The notes under the pieces are model-generated. The model was not told the origin of the DNA. It saw only the letters and a program-made list of their open reading frames with translations, and ran no database searches. Below, in pieces: positions 52,432-60,841 of a DNA stretch of 64,000 nt. This stretch comes from Pikeienuella litoralis (GTDB taxonomy: Bacteria; Pseudomonadota; Alphaproteobacteria; Rhodobacterales; Rhodobacteraceae), in the NCBI RefSeq assembly GCF_037646705.1, contig NZ_JBBHER010000008.1:1-64000 (forward strand), given 5' to 3'. Both the position numbers and the translations under genes were made by a program. Every line of letters starts with the position of its first letter. The stretch's first letter is position 1.

Positions 52432-52465
52432 TTGCATGCGGACGATCATGCAACATTGTATGCGG
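52432..52465. promoter_or_regulatory. Putative GntR operator between amidase and GntR genes
   Basis: TTGCATGCGG (52432-52441) and TTGTATGCGG (52456-52465) are direct repeats 24 bp apart, differing at one base. They lie between the divergent amidase (52359) and GntR (52539) starts. The second copy is identical to the one upstream of the TPP enzyme. Confidence 0.6.
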
Positions 52466-52538
52466 GTCAATGGCGACATAGCGTTCGCCATGCGGATGTC
52501 CTCGGCCGGCCGGCCTCGTTGTCATATCGGGATGCACC

Positions 52539-53234
52539 ATGGAGAAAAGCAGCGTCGACCGGGTCCATGCCGAGTTGCGGAAGATGGCGGCGAACTTCGT
52601 GTTCAAGCCCGGCGAAAAGCTGAATGAGAGCCAGCTCGCCCAGCGACTCGGCTCCAGCAGGACGCCTCTGCGCGAAGCCCTGAACCGGTTGGTCGCGGAA
52701 GGGTTCTTGACGTTTCAGCCGGGAAAGGGCTTTTCCTGCCGGACGCTTGCGCCGGATGACATCCTGCATCTCTATGAGCTGCGCGTCGCGATCGAATGCG
52801 AGGCGCTCCGTCATTCGGCGCTCCGCGCCGACGAAAGCCGCATCGAGGCGCTTTCCGCCTATCTGGACGCCATCGAGCCCGCTTATGAAACCTGCCGGGA
52901 TCCGTTCGCTCTTTTGCAGATGGACGAGACGTTCCATCTCGACCTGGCGGCGCTTTCCGGCAATCCGGAGTTCGTCCGGACGCTCGCCAACGTCAATGGG
53001 CGGATCCGCTATGTCCGCATGATCGACCTCAAGACGATGCGCGAGAGGCCGGCCGCCGAAACCGATGCGGCGGTCCGGCTCACGGCTCATCGGCGGATCC
53101 TCGACGGGCTGCGCGCGCGGGACGCGCCGGCGGCGCTGACGGCGCTCCGCACCCATATCGAGCGACGGCGCGAACAGACCACCATCGCGGTGCGGAACGC
53201 CTACGCCCAGATCTACGTCGACGCGGCGCCGTGA
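52539..53234 (+). CDS. GntR-family regulator, FCD (FadR) subgroup
   Basis: 231 residues. The winged helix is KPGEKLNESQLAQRLGSSRT with PLREALNRLVAEGFLTFQPG. The C-terminal all-helical FCD domain has YELRVAIECEALRHSALRAD, an Asp/His metal site region (LLQMDETFHLDLAALSGNPE) and a final His in RLTAHRRILDGLR. FCD regulators usually bind small carboxylates. Shared TTGTATGCGG repeats suggest it controls the amidase and TPP enzyme genes, probably as a repressor. Confidence 0.92.
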   Translation: MEKSSVDRVHAELRKMAANFVFKPGEKLNESQLAQRLGSSRTPLREALNRLVAEGFLTFQPGKGFSCRTLAPDDILHLYELRVAIECEALRHSALRADESRIEALSAYLDAIEPAYETCRDPFALLQMDETFHLDLAALSGNPEFVRTLANVNGRIRYVRMIDLKTMRERPAAETDAAVRLTAHRRILDGLRARDAPAALTALRTHIERRREQTTIAVRNAYAQIYVDAAP

Positions 53235-53301
53235 CCCTCGCCCCGGCCGGCGGGCCACGCGCCCGCAGCCCGGGCGCCTTCCGAGTCCATCGCGGCCGCG
53301 T

Positions 53302-53787
53302 TCAGGTCTTCAGCGTCGCGGCGTGCCGCGTCAGCTTCTCGAGAAGCGCATCGAGGGTCCTGCGCTCGTCCCGGTCGAGCGCGGCGAGCACCTCTTCCTG
53401 ACGCGCGAGGAAGAAGGACACGATCTTCTCATGCAGCGCGCGGCCCTCGGCGGTGATCGTGAGATGCGCCTGGCGCCCGTCATCGGGGTCCGGCACCCGT
53501 TCAATATAATTCTCGGCGAGCATCCGGGCCACGGCGCGGGAGATCGAGCTCCGCGGGCGGCGAGACATCCGCGCGACGTCCTGCGCCGTCAGCACCGGAA
53601 AATGGGCGAGGCAGAGAATCAGCAGATACTCCCCGCGGATGATCCCGAACCGGCGCCGGATCTCGTCATAGGTCGGGATGACGATCGCGTTGGCGAGATA
53701 GGAGATACGGTAGGCGTCGCGAAACTCCACGGTCTCGAAAACCCGCGTCAGGTCCTGCGGTCTCGCTGATGATTTCGATCCGCTCAT
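53302..53787 (-). CDS. MarR-family transcriptional regulator
   Basis: 161 residues. The winged helix-turn-helix is TAQDVARMSRRPRSSISRAV with ARMLAENYIERVPDPDDGRQ, followed by the beta-wing HLTITAEGRALHEKIV. Flanking helices provide dimerisation. I chose ATG 53787 with GGGGGAG upstream; the same frame stays open far beyond it but overlaps the PanB-like gene antisense and is not coding. It is divergent from the PanB-like gene, with two similar inverted repeats between them. Confidence 0.9.
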   Translation of the reverse strand: MSGSKSSARPQDLTRVFETVEFRDAYRISYLANAIVIPTYDEIRRRFGIIRGEYLLILCLAHFPVLTAQDVARMSRRPRSSISRAVARMLAENYIERVPDPDDGRQAHLTITAEGRALHEKIVSFFLARQEEVLAALDRDERRTLDALLEKLTRHAATLKT

Positions 53788-53825
53788 GGCTTCTCCCCCT
53801 CGTGGCGCGCGTGCAGATTCTCCCT

Positions 53826-53872
53826 CTTGCCAAACGGAAGCAAGTTCGGCAGGGTCGTTCCAAATGGAACGA
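53826..53872. promoter_or_regulatory. Paired MarR-type operators
   Basis: TCGTTCCAAATGGAACGA (53855-53872) is an inverted repeat with 7-bp arms. A related, weaker copy, CTTGCCAAACGGAAGCAAG, lies at 53826-53844. The strong copy ends 23 nt before the PanB-like start and the weak copy is 39 nt upstream of the MarR start. This fits autorepression and control of the divergent gene. Confidence 0.65.
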
Positions 53873-53895
53873 GTATTGACCCCACACAGGAGCGC

Positions 53896-54765
53896 ATGGT
53901 GACGCACCCCCGCCCGAAGCTGACGAACCCCGATCTCGCCAAGAAGAAGGCCGCCGGCGAACGGCTCGTCATGGTCGCCGTCGGCGAGGCGTTGACCGCG
54001 GCATGGGCGGAGCGGGCGGGGGTCGACATCATCGGCGTCGGCGACAGTCTCGGGATGACCATCCACGGGCATGAGAACACGCTGGCGATGACCGTCGATC
54101 AGATGATCGATCACTGCAAGGCGGTCAGGCGCGGGGCGCCGAACACGATGTGCTCCGTCGCGATGCCCTATGGCTCCTACGCGACGCCGGATATCGCGGT
54201 TACGAACGCGCTGCGGCTGATGAAGGAATCCGGGGCCGATTCGGTCAAGCTCCAGGGCGGCCGGGAGATGTTCGCCATCATCAAGGCGGTCGCGGACGCC
54301 GGGGTTCCGGTGATGAGCCATGTCGGCCTTCTGCCGCACCGGGTTCATATCCACGGCGGCTTCAAGATGCAGGGCAAGACCGCCGAAGACGCGCTGAAGA
54401 TCATCGACAACGCCAAGGCCATCGAGGAGGCCGGCGCCATCGGCATCGAGATCGAAGCGATGCCCTATGAGGTCGGGAAGGCGGTGGATGAGGCGGTGTC
54501 GATCTTCACCTTCTCGATCGGCGCCGGCTCGGCCGGAACCTGCCAGCTTCTGAACGGATACGACCTCATCGGAGCCTTTGACAGCTTCAAGCCGAAATTC
54601 GCGAAACGCTACGGCAACATCGCCGAAGTCGCGACCAAGGCGTTCGCGGCCTACGCCGAAGACGTCCGCTCCGGCGCGTTCCCCGACGAAGAGCACAGCT
54701 ACAAGATGAAGTCCGAAGAAGCCGAAAAACTCGCCGCCGCCCTCGCCGAAGGGAGGACCGAATGA
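53896..54765 (+). CDS. PanB-like ketopantoate hydroxymethyltransferase family protein
   Basis: 289 residues of the PEP mutase/isocitrate lyase-type TIM barrel. IIGVGDSLGMTIHGHENTLA matches the PanB metal-binding GDSLGM region, and IGIEIEAMPYEVGKAV the later Glu region. SVKLQGGREMF has Gln where PanB has Glu (KLEGG), and SHVGLLPHRVHIHGGFKMQG replaces the usual GHIGLTPQ. It could be a divergent PanB or a related aldol enzyme. There is no panC nearby. ATG 53896 has AGGAG upstream. It is controlled by the divergent MarR gene and followed by a PhyH dioxygenase. Confidence 0.82.
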   Translation: MVTHPRPKLTNPDLAKKKAAGERLVMVAVGEALTAAWAERAGVDIIGVGDSLGMTIHGHENTLAMTVDQMIDHCKAVRRGAPNTMCSVAMPYGSYATPDIAVTNALRLMKESGADSVKLQGGREMFAIIKAVADAGVPVMSHVGLLPHRVHIHGGFKMQGKTAEDALKIIDNAKAIEEAGAIGIEIEAMPYEVGKAVDEAVSIFTFSIGAGSAGTCQLLNGYDLIGAFDSFKPKFAKRYGNIAEVATKAFAAYAEDVRSGAFPDEEHSYKMKSEEAEKLAAALAEGRTE

Positions 54766-54880
54766 GCGAAGGCGCCTCCCTCCCGCGCCCCTGCCTCCGC
54801 GCGCTCGCGCCGGCGCGCAAACACCCGACCCCCGCCAAAGCGGCGCCCAGGCTTTTCACTCGCAACGAAAGGAAGACGCC

Positions 54881-55786
54881 ATGACTCCAGAAGAAATTCT
54901 CAGCCATCCCGCCCGCGTGCTCACCGAAGCGCAGCGGGAAAAATACTTCACCGACGGCTTCGTCTCGGTCGCGGAGATCGTCCCCGCGGACGTGCTCGCG
55001 GAATTGCAGCGCGTCACCGCCGAATTCCAGGACGAGAGCCGGTCGGTCACGGCCTCCGACGACAAGTTCGACATCGGCCCCGGCCATACGGCGGACGCGC
55101 CGATCCTCCGCCGCCTGAAGTCTCCGGACATTCGGCACGAAGCCTATTGGCGGTTCGCCACCGGGCTGATGGCCGACGTCGCCGCCGATCTCGTCGGGCC
55201 GAATGTGACGTTCCATCACTCCAAGCTGAACTTCAAATGGTTCGACGCGTCCGACACCGTGAAATGGCATCAGGACATCCAGTTCTTCCCGCACACCAAC
55301 TACAATGTCCTGACCATCGGCTGCTATCTCGCGGACACGGACATGAGCAACGGGCCGCTCGCCGCGCTCAAGGGCTCGCATGACGAGCCGCTCTACAACC
55401 AGTATGACGCCGACGGAAACTGGACCGGGATGCTCTCGGACGAAGACGCCGCCCGGGTCGACGAAAGCCGGATCGAGTACATGACCGGCAAGGCCGGATC
55501 GATCACGATCCATAACGCGCGGACCCTGCATTATTCGCCGTCGTCGAAGAATCCGGTGCCGCGCCCGCTGCTGCTGAACTGCTACACGTCGGCCGACGCC
55601 AAACCCTACACCGCCCACCCGCAGCCGACCGCGAACACCTACAAGATCGTGCGGGGAGAGGCCGTGAAATGGGCTCATCACGACCCCCGGCCCTGCCAGA
55701 TCCCGCCGGATTGGGCGAAGGGCTACACCTCGATCTACGCGGCGCAGGCTGGCGAAGACAAACCCGCCGCAGGCGGCATGATGTAA
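54881..55786 (+). CDS. Phytanoyl-CoA dioxygenase (PhyH) family protein
   Basis: 301 residues of the Fe(II)/2-oxoglutarate oxygenase superfamily. The iron-binding HxD is at KWHQDIQFF (His130, Asp132). The distal His is one of those in TIHNARTLHYSPSS (His211 or His217), and an Arg for 2-oxoglutarate follows in NPVPRPLLLN. It hydroxylates an unknown organic acid, CoA ester or phosphonate. AAAGGAAG precedes the ATG. The gap from the PanB-like gene is 115 nt, so co-transcription is possible. Confidence 0.87.
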   Translation: MTPEEILSHPARVLTEAQREKYFTDGFVSVAEIVPADVLAELQRVTAEFQDESRSVTASDDKFDIGPGHTADAPILRRLKSPDIRHEAYWRFATGLMADVAADLVGPNVTFHHSKLNFKWFDASDTVKWHQDIQFFPHTNYNVLTIGCYLADTDMSNGPLAALKGSHDEPLYNQYDADGNWTGMLSDEDAARVDESRIEYMTGKAGSITIHNARTLHYSPSSKNPVPRPLLLNCYTSADAKPYTAHPQPTANTYKIVRGEAVKWAHHDPRPCQIPPDWAKGYTSIYAAQAGEDKPAAGGMM

Positions 55787-55842
55787 GACGCTCCACCCCG
55801 CGGCGCCCGCTATCGACCGGCGCCGCGGAGAAGGATCGCGCG

Positions 55843-55876
55843 CCCCCCGCGGAGAATACGGATTCTCCGCAGGGGG
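55843..55876 (+). terminator. Hairpin after the PhyH gene
   Basis: CCCCCGCGGAGAAT pairs with ATTCTCCGCAGGGGG, 14 bp with a one-base bulge and a 4-nt loop. It starts 57 nt after the PhyH stop. No T-run follows. It separates the PhyH gene from the aminotransferase gene. Confidence 0.55.
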
Positions 55877-56077
55877 CTGAACCGGAAGCGGGCTGCGCGG
55901 CCTTTGCGCTCCGCGCGATCAATCCTCGTCCGGCTCCATCAAACCTCGCGCCCTCACCGTCCCCCATTTGTTCAGAGAATGTCGCATCCGGCGCGCGCGA
56001 TTGCGGCGACGGCTCGATCTTGTCGCACGGCTGCGCGCGGCGTAAGACCGGTATCGACATTCAAAAGGGAGCTCAGA

Positions 56078-57280
56078 ATGGCATTTCTCGCCGATAGCCT
56101 CGCCCGTGTGAAACCATCCCCCACCATCGCCGTTTCAACAAAGGCGCGCGAACTGAAGGCGGCCGGCCGAGACGTGATCGGCCTCGGCTCCGGCGAGCCG
56201 GATTTCGACACGCCGGAAAATATCCGCGAAGCCGCGAAGCGCGCCATCGACGAAGGCCATACCCGCTACACCGCGCCCGACGGCACGCCGGAGCTGAAGG
56301 CGGCGATTTCGGCGAAGTTCAAGCGCGAGAACGGGCTCGACTACACGCCGTCCCAGATCACGGTCTCCACCGGCGGGAAACAAGTGCTGTATAACGCGCT
56401 GGTCGCGACGCTGAATCCCGGCGACGAGGTCGTGATCCCGGCGCCCTACTGGGTCAGCTATCCGGATATGGTCCTGCTCGCCGGCGGGGAGCCGGTGGCG
56501 GTCGAGGCCGGGATCGAAACCAATTTCAAGATCACGCCCGAACAGCTCGAGGCCGCGATCACCCCGAAAACCAAGTGGTTGATCTTCAATTCGCCGTCGA
56601 ACCCGACCGGCGCCGGCTATTCGGCCAAGGAGTTGAAGGGGCTGACCGACGTTCTGATGCGCCATGAGCATGTCTGGGTGATGACCGACGACATGTATGA
56701 GCACCTCGCCTACCCGCCGTTCAAGTTCGCCACCGTCGTCGAGGTCGAGCCGCGGCTTTACGACCGGACGCTGACGGTCAACGGCGTCTCCAAGGCCTAC
56801 GCGATGACCGGCTGGCGGATCGGTTACGCCGGTGGGCCGGAGCATCTGATCAAGGCCATGGGCAAGGTGCAGTCGCAATCCACGTCCAACCCCTGCTCCG
56901 TCAGCCAATGCGCGGCGGTGGAGGCGCTGAACGGACCGCAGGATTACATTCCCTGGTCGCTCGAGCATTTCCAGCGGCGGCGCGATCTCGTCGTCTCGAT
57001 GCTCAACCAGACGCGGGGGATCGAGTGCCCGACCCCGGAAGGCGCGTTCTACGTCTACCCGTCGATCAAGGGCTGCATCGGCAAGACCGCGCCGAGCGGC
57101 AAGGTCATCGCCACCGACGAGGATTTCGCGACCGAGCTTCTGGAGGCGGAGGGAGTCGCGGTGGTGTTCGGCGGCGCTTTCGGGGTTTCGCCCTGCTTTC
57201 GCATCTCCTACGCGACGTCGGACGAGGCGCTGGAGGAAGCCTGTCGGCGGATTCAGCGGTTCTGCGGCGCGCTGGTTTGA
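56078..57280 (+). CDS. Aspectrum aspartate-type aminotransferase (PLP, class I)
   Basis: This is a class-I PLP aminotransferase of the aspartate type, 400 residues. The N-terminal segment is PSPTIAVSTKARELKAAGRD, with GSGEPDFDTPENI. The PLP-binding Asp/Tyr is in HVWVMTDDMYEHLAY and the Schiff-base Lys in NGVSKAYAMTGWRIGYAGG. The substrate-binding Arg is in SPCFRISYATSDEAL. It matches alphaproteobacterial AatA/AspC-type enzymes that interconvert aspartate and oxaloacetate with glutamate. ATG 56078 has AAAGGGAG upstream. A hairpin separates it from the PhyH gene, so it is probably an independent housekeeping gene. Confidence 0.93.
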   Translation: MAFLADSLARVKPSPTIAVSTKARELKAAGRDVIGLGSGEPDFDTPENIREAAKRAIDEGHTRYTAPDGTPELKAAISAKFKRENGLDYTPSQITVSTGGKQVLYNALVATLNPGDEVVIPAPYWVSYPDMVLLAGGEPVAVEAGIETNFKITPEQLEAAITPKTKWLIFNSPSNPTGAGYSAKELKGLTDVLMRHEHVWVMTDDMYEHLAYPPFKFATVVEVEPRLYDRTLTVNGVSKAYAMTGWRIGYAGGPEHLIKAMGKVQSQSTSNPCSVSQCAAVEALNGPQDYIPWSLEHFQRRRDLVVSMLNQTRGIECPTPEGAFYVYPSIKGCIGKTAPSGKVIATDEDFATELLEAEGVAVVFGGAFGVSPCFRISYATSDEALEEACRRIQRFCGALV

Positions 57281-57353
57281 TCGAAGCGCCGAAATCCGGA
57301 CTTTCAGCCGCCCACGCGATATCGCCAGAACATGAGATAGTGGAGATAAACCT

Positions 57354-58175
57354 TTGAACCTCTTGTTTCTTGGCGATATCGTCGGTCGGTGCGGCCGTGA
57401 TGCGGTGGTCGGCGCCCTGCCCGGCCTCCGCGAGCGGCTGAAGCTGGATTTCGTCGTCATCAACGGCGAGAACAGCGCCGGCGGCTTCGGCATGACCGCC
57501 GCGATCGCCAACGATCTTTTCGAGGCTGGCGCCGATTGCGTCACGCTCGGCGATCACGCCTTCGACCAGAAGGAGATGCTGGGCCACATCGATACGGAGC
57601 CGCGCATCCTGCGGCCGTTGAACTTCGCGCCGGCGGCGCCGGGCCTCGGGGCGCGGTTGTTCGAGGCGCCGCGCGGAAAGCGGGTTCTGGTCGCCGTCGC
57701 GCTCGGCCGGCTCTTTCTCTCGCGCCCCTATGACAATCCCTATCCGATGCTGGAGACGGCGCTGAAGAAACATCCGCTCGGCGCCGGCGCGGACGCGACG
57801 ATCCTTGAATTCCACGCCGAGGCGACCTCCGAGAAGATGGCGATCGGCCAGTATTTCGACGGCCGGGCGTCGCTCGTCGTCGGCACCCATACGCATGTCC
57901 CGACCGCGGACACGATGATCCTGCCTCGCGGCAGCGCCTATCAGACCGACGCCGGCATGTGCGGCGATTACAATAGCGTGATCGGGATGGAACCTTCGGA
58001 GCCGCTCAGGCGCTTCACCACCGGAATGACCGGCGGCCGGTTCGCCCCGAACGACGGCGAAGCGACGGTTTCGGGCGTTTTCGTGGAGACCGGCCCGGAC
58101 GGCCGGGCGCTCCGGGCCTCACCGCTTCGGGTCGGCGGGCGTCTGGGCCAGTCTCCTTGCGAAGCCGCAGGGTGA
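57354..58175 (+). CDS. YmdB-family metallophosphoesterase
   Basis: 273 residues matching the TIGR00282/YmdB family throughout: LFLGDIVGRCGRDAV, VVINGENSAGGFGMT, VTLGDHAFDQKEML, LEFHAEATSEKMAIG and VVGTHTHVPTADTMI. The family has dinuclear metal phosphodiesterase activity on 2',3'-cyclic nucleotides. The start is TTG at 57354, supported by GGAG 8 nt upstream and by immediate family similarity. It follows the aminotransferase by 73 nt. Confidence 0.9.
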   Translation: MNLLFLGDIVGRCGRDAVVGALPGLRERLKLDFVVINGENSAGGFGMTAAIANDLFEAGADCVTLGDHAFDQKEMLGHIDTEPRILRPLNFAPAAPGLGARLFEAPRGKRVLVAVALGRLFLSRPYDNPYPMLETALKKHPLGAGADATILEFHAEATSEKMAIGQYFDGRASLVVGTHTHVPTADTMILPRGSAYQTDAGMCGDYNSVIGMEPSEPLRRFTTGMTGGRFAPNDGEATVSGVFVETGPDGRALRASPLRVGGRLGQSPCEAAG

Positions 58176-58245
58176 GTGCGCGCCTTAATCCGCGGCCGGT
58201 TCGGTGATATCCTGAGCCGATCGCCCCAGAAGGAGCTTTCGGCGC

Positions 58246-60021
58246 TTGGATTTCTTATCGCCCGAGATATGGCCGGCTCTCCTCACGCTCGGCGTCGTGG
58301 CGGTGATGTTCGCGCTTTTCATCTCGGAGCTCTATCCGCCGGAGACCGTCGCCATCGGCGGCGCCGGGGGATTGCTGGCGGCGGGCGTCCTCACGATCGA
58401 CGATCTCCTTCAGGCCATCGCCAATCCTGCGCCCCTCGCCATCGCCGCGATGTTCGTGATCTCCGGCGCGCTGGTGCGCACCGGGGCGCTTGGCGCGGCC
58501 ACGGCCGCGCTGACCCGCTCCGTCGAGACCCGGCCGCGAAGGACGATCGCGGCGCTCGGCGTGTTCATCATCTTCGCCTCCGCCTTCATGAACAACACGC
58601 CTGTGGTCCTGATCCTGATCCCGGTCGTCTCGAAAGTCGCCGCGCGCCTTGAGGTCTCTCCGTCCAGATTATTGATTCCCCTGTCGTACTGCGCGATTCT
58701 CGGGGGGGTGTGCACGCTGATCGGCGCCTCGACCAATCTTCTCGTCGACGGGGTCGCGCGGAGCAAGGGGCTCGCCCCATTCTCGCTCTTCGAGGTGACG
58801 CCTCTCGCCCTCATCCTCGCCGCGGCGGGATTCGGATTCATGGCGCTCGCCGCGCCGCGGTTTCTGCCGGACCGGCAGGCGATCGCGAGCTTTCTGACCA
58901 GGAAGCGCGAAGCCCGCTTCATGACCCAGATCGCGGTTGGCGAAGGCTCGCCCCTGATCGGTGAAAAGCCGCTGGAATGCGACCTCTTCCAGCGCGAGGG
59001 AATGCGGATCGTCGATGTGCTGCGGGGGGACGCGTCGCTTCGCAGGAATTTCGCGTCCGTGGCCTTCGAAGCCGGCGACATCATCGTGATCCGCACCGGC
59101 GTCGATGAGCTGCTGACGCTCCGGCGGAGCCGAAAAGTGGCGATGGTCGACGAAATCGCTTCATCCGAGAGCGTCACGGTGGAGGCCCTGATCGGGCCGG
59201 ATTGCGCCATGGTCGGGCGCACGCTCGGCCGGCTGCGGCTGCGGCGGCGCTACGGGGTCTATCCGCTGGCCGTGCACCGGCGGGCGCAACGCGTCGGGCG
59301 GAAGCTCGACGATGTGGATGTCCGGGTCGGCGACACGCTTCTGCTCGAGGGCGCGCCGGAAGACATCCGGCGCCTCGCGGACGATATGGATCTCGTCGAC
59401 CTGAACGAGCCCTCCGGCCGCCCGTTCAGGCGCAGGCGGGCGCCCGTGGTCCTGCTGGTTCTGGCGGCGGTGGTCGGCGCGTCCGCCTTTGGCGGGCTTT
59501 CCATCGCGGCGGCGGCGGTGATCGGCGTGGCGGTCGTGCTTCTCACCCGCTGCATCGACGCGGATGAAGCCTTTTCCGTGATCGACGGATCGCTTCTGGC
59601 GCTGATTTTCGCGATGCTCGCCGTGGGCCGCGCGCTCCAGGTCTCCGGGGCCGCCGACATGATCGCCGAGGGGCTCGCGCCCTATCTGATGGACATGCCG
59701 CCCTGGCTCGCGCTCTGGTGTCTTTATCTTGTCGCGTCCGCGATGACCGAGCTCGTGACCAACGCGGCGGTGGCGGTGGTCATGACGCCGGTGGCGATTT
59801 CGCTCGCCGCCGCGCTCGGCGTCGACGCCCGGGCTTTCGTTGTCGCGGTGATGCTCGCCGCCAGCCTCAGCTTCGCGACGCCGATCGGATATCAGACCAA
59901 CACCATGGTCTACGCGCCCGGCGGATACCGCTTCACGGACTTCCTCCGCCTCGGCCTGCCGATGAATCTCGGGCTCGGGTTGCTCGCCGCCATGCTCATC
60001 CCCCTTTTCTGGCCCCTGTGA
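58246..60021 (+). CDS. SLC13/DASS-type permease with two TrkA-C domains
   Basis: 591 residues. About five helices at the N-terminus carry the family motif FASAFMNNTPVVLILIPVV and GGVCTLIGASTNLLVDGVA. Residues 215-385 form two cytoplasmic RCK/TrkA-C domains (GSPLIGEKPLECDLF, GRTLGRLRLRRRYGVYPLAV). A second helical half then carries SAMTELVTNAAVAVVMTPVA and ATPIGYQTNTMVYAPGGYR. The layout fits CitT/SdcS-like anion:sodium symporters. The start is TTG, with AGAAGGAG 10 nt upstream. Confidence 0.9.
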   Translation: MDFLSPEIWPALLTLGVVAVMFALFISELYPPETVAIGGAGGLLAAGVLTIDDLLQAIANPAPLAIAAMFVISGALVRTGALGAATAALTRSVETRPRRTIAALGVFIIFASAFMNNTPVVLILIPVVSKVAARLEVSPSRLLIPLSYCAILGGVCTLIGASTNLLVDGVARSKGLAPFSLFEVTPLALILAAAGFGFMALAAPRFLPDRQAIASFLTRKREARFMTQIAVGEGSPLIGEKPLECDLFQREGMRIVDVLRGDASLRRNFASVAFEAGDIIVIRTGVDELLTLRRSRKVAMVDEIASSESVTVEALIGPDCAMVGRTLGRLRLRRRYGVYPLAVHRRAQRVGRKLDDVDVRVGDTLLLEGAPEDIRRLADDMDLVDLNEPSGRPFRRRRAPVVLLVLAAVVGASAFGGLSIAAAAVIGVAVVLLTRCIDADEAFSVIDGSLLALIFAMLAVGRALQVSGAADMIAEGLAPYLMDMPPWLALWCLYLVASAMTELVTNAAVAVVMTPVAISLAAALGVDARAFVVAVMLAASLSFATPIGYQTNTMVYAPGGYRFTDFLRLGLPMNLGLGLLAAMLIPLFWPL

Positions 60022-60065
60022 GCAGTCTATAAGGCCGCGCAAGATCCGAAAAGACCGAGGTTTTC

Positions 60066-60812
60066 ATGGCCGGCCATTCCAAATGGGCGAATATCCAGCA
60101 TCGCAAAGGGCGGCAGGACGCCGCCCGCTCGAAGCTTTTCTCCAAACTGGCGAAGGAGATCACCGTCGCCGCGAAGATGGGAGACCCCGACCCGGACAAG
60201 AACCCGCGGCTCCGACTCGCGGTCAAGGAGGCCAAAAGCGTCTCCGTGCCGAAGGACGTGATCGACCGGGCCATCAAGAAGTCTCAGGGGGGCGACGCGG
60301 AGAACTACGACGAAATCCGCTATGAGGGATACGGGCCTGGCGGCGTCGCGGTGATTGTCGAGGCGATGACCGACAACCGGAACCGGACCGCGTCCAATGT
60401 CCGCTCGACCTTCACCAAGAACGGCGGCAATCTCGCCGAGACCGGCGCCGTCAGCTTCATGTTCGACCGGAAGGGGCAGATCCTCTACGGGGTCGACGCG
60501 GGCGACGAGGTGAAGGTGATGGACGCCGCGATCGAGGCCGGCGCCGAGGATGCGGAAAGCTCCGAGGACGGCCACGTCATCATCACCGATCCCAACGATC
60601 TCGCCGATGTCGCGGCGGCTCTGGAGAACGCGCTCGGCGAGGCCGAATCGGTGAAGCTGATCTGGAAGCCCCAGACCCTCACCGAAATCAACGAGGAGAC
60701 CGGAGCCACGCTCTTCAAGCTGATCGACGCGCTCGAGGATGACGACGACGTGCAAAGCGTCACCGCCAATTTCGACGCCTCCGACGAACTCATGGAAAAG
60801 CTGGCGGGCTGA
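60066..60812 (+). CDS. yebC: YebC/PmpR-family DNA-binding regulatory protein
   Basis: 248 residues. The hallmark N-terminus is MAGHSKWANIQHRKGRQDAA, then ARSKLFSKLAKEITVAAKMG and the central YEGYGPGGVAVIVEAMTDNR. Some members repress transcription; others assist translation of difficult stretches. The family is conserved in most bacteria and usually lies near ruvC, which is not adjacent here. Confidence 0.95.
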   Translation: MAGHSKWANIQHRKGRQDAARSKLFSKLAKEITVAAKMGDPDPDKNPRLRLAVKEAKSVSVPKDVIDRAIKKSQGGDAENYDEIRYEGYGPGGVAVIVEAMTDNRNRTASNVRSTFTKNGGNLAETGAVSFMFDRKGQILYGVDAGDEVKVMDAAIEAGAEDAESSEDGHVIITDPNDLADVAAALENALGEAESVKLIWKPQTLTEINEETGATLFKLIDALEDDDDVQSVTANFDASDELMEKLAG

Positions 60813-60841
60813 ACCGCGCGGCGCGCGGGAAGGATCGAATT

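Noticed and set aside
53302..54696. A 464-residue minus-strand protein
   Set aside because: Only the last 161 residues (MarR) are real. The rest is antisense to the PanB-like gene.
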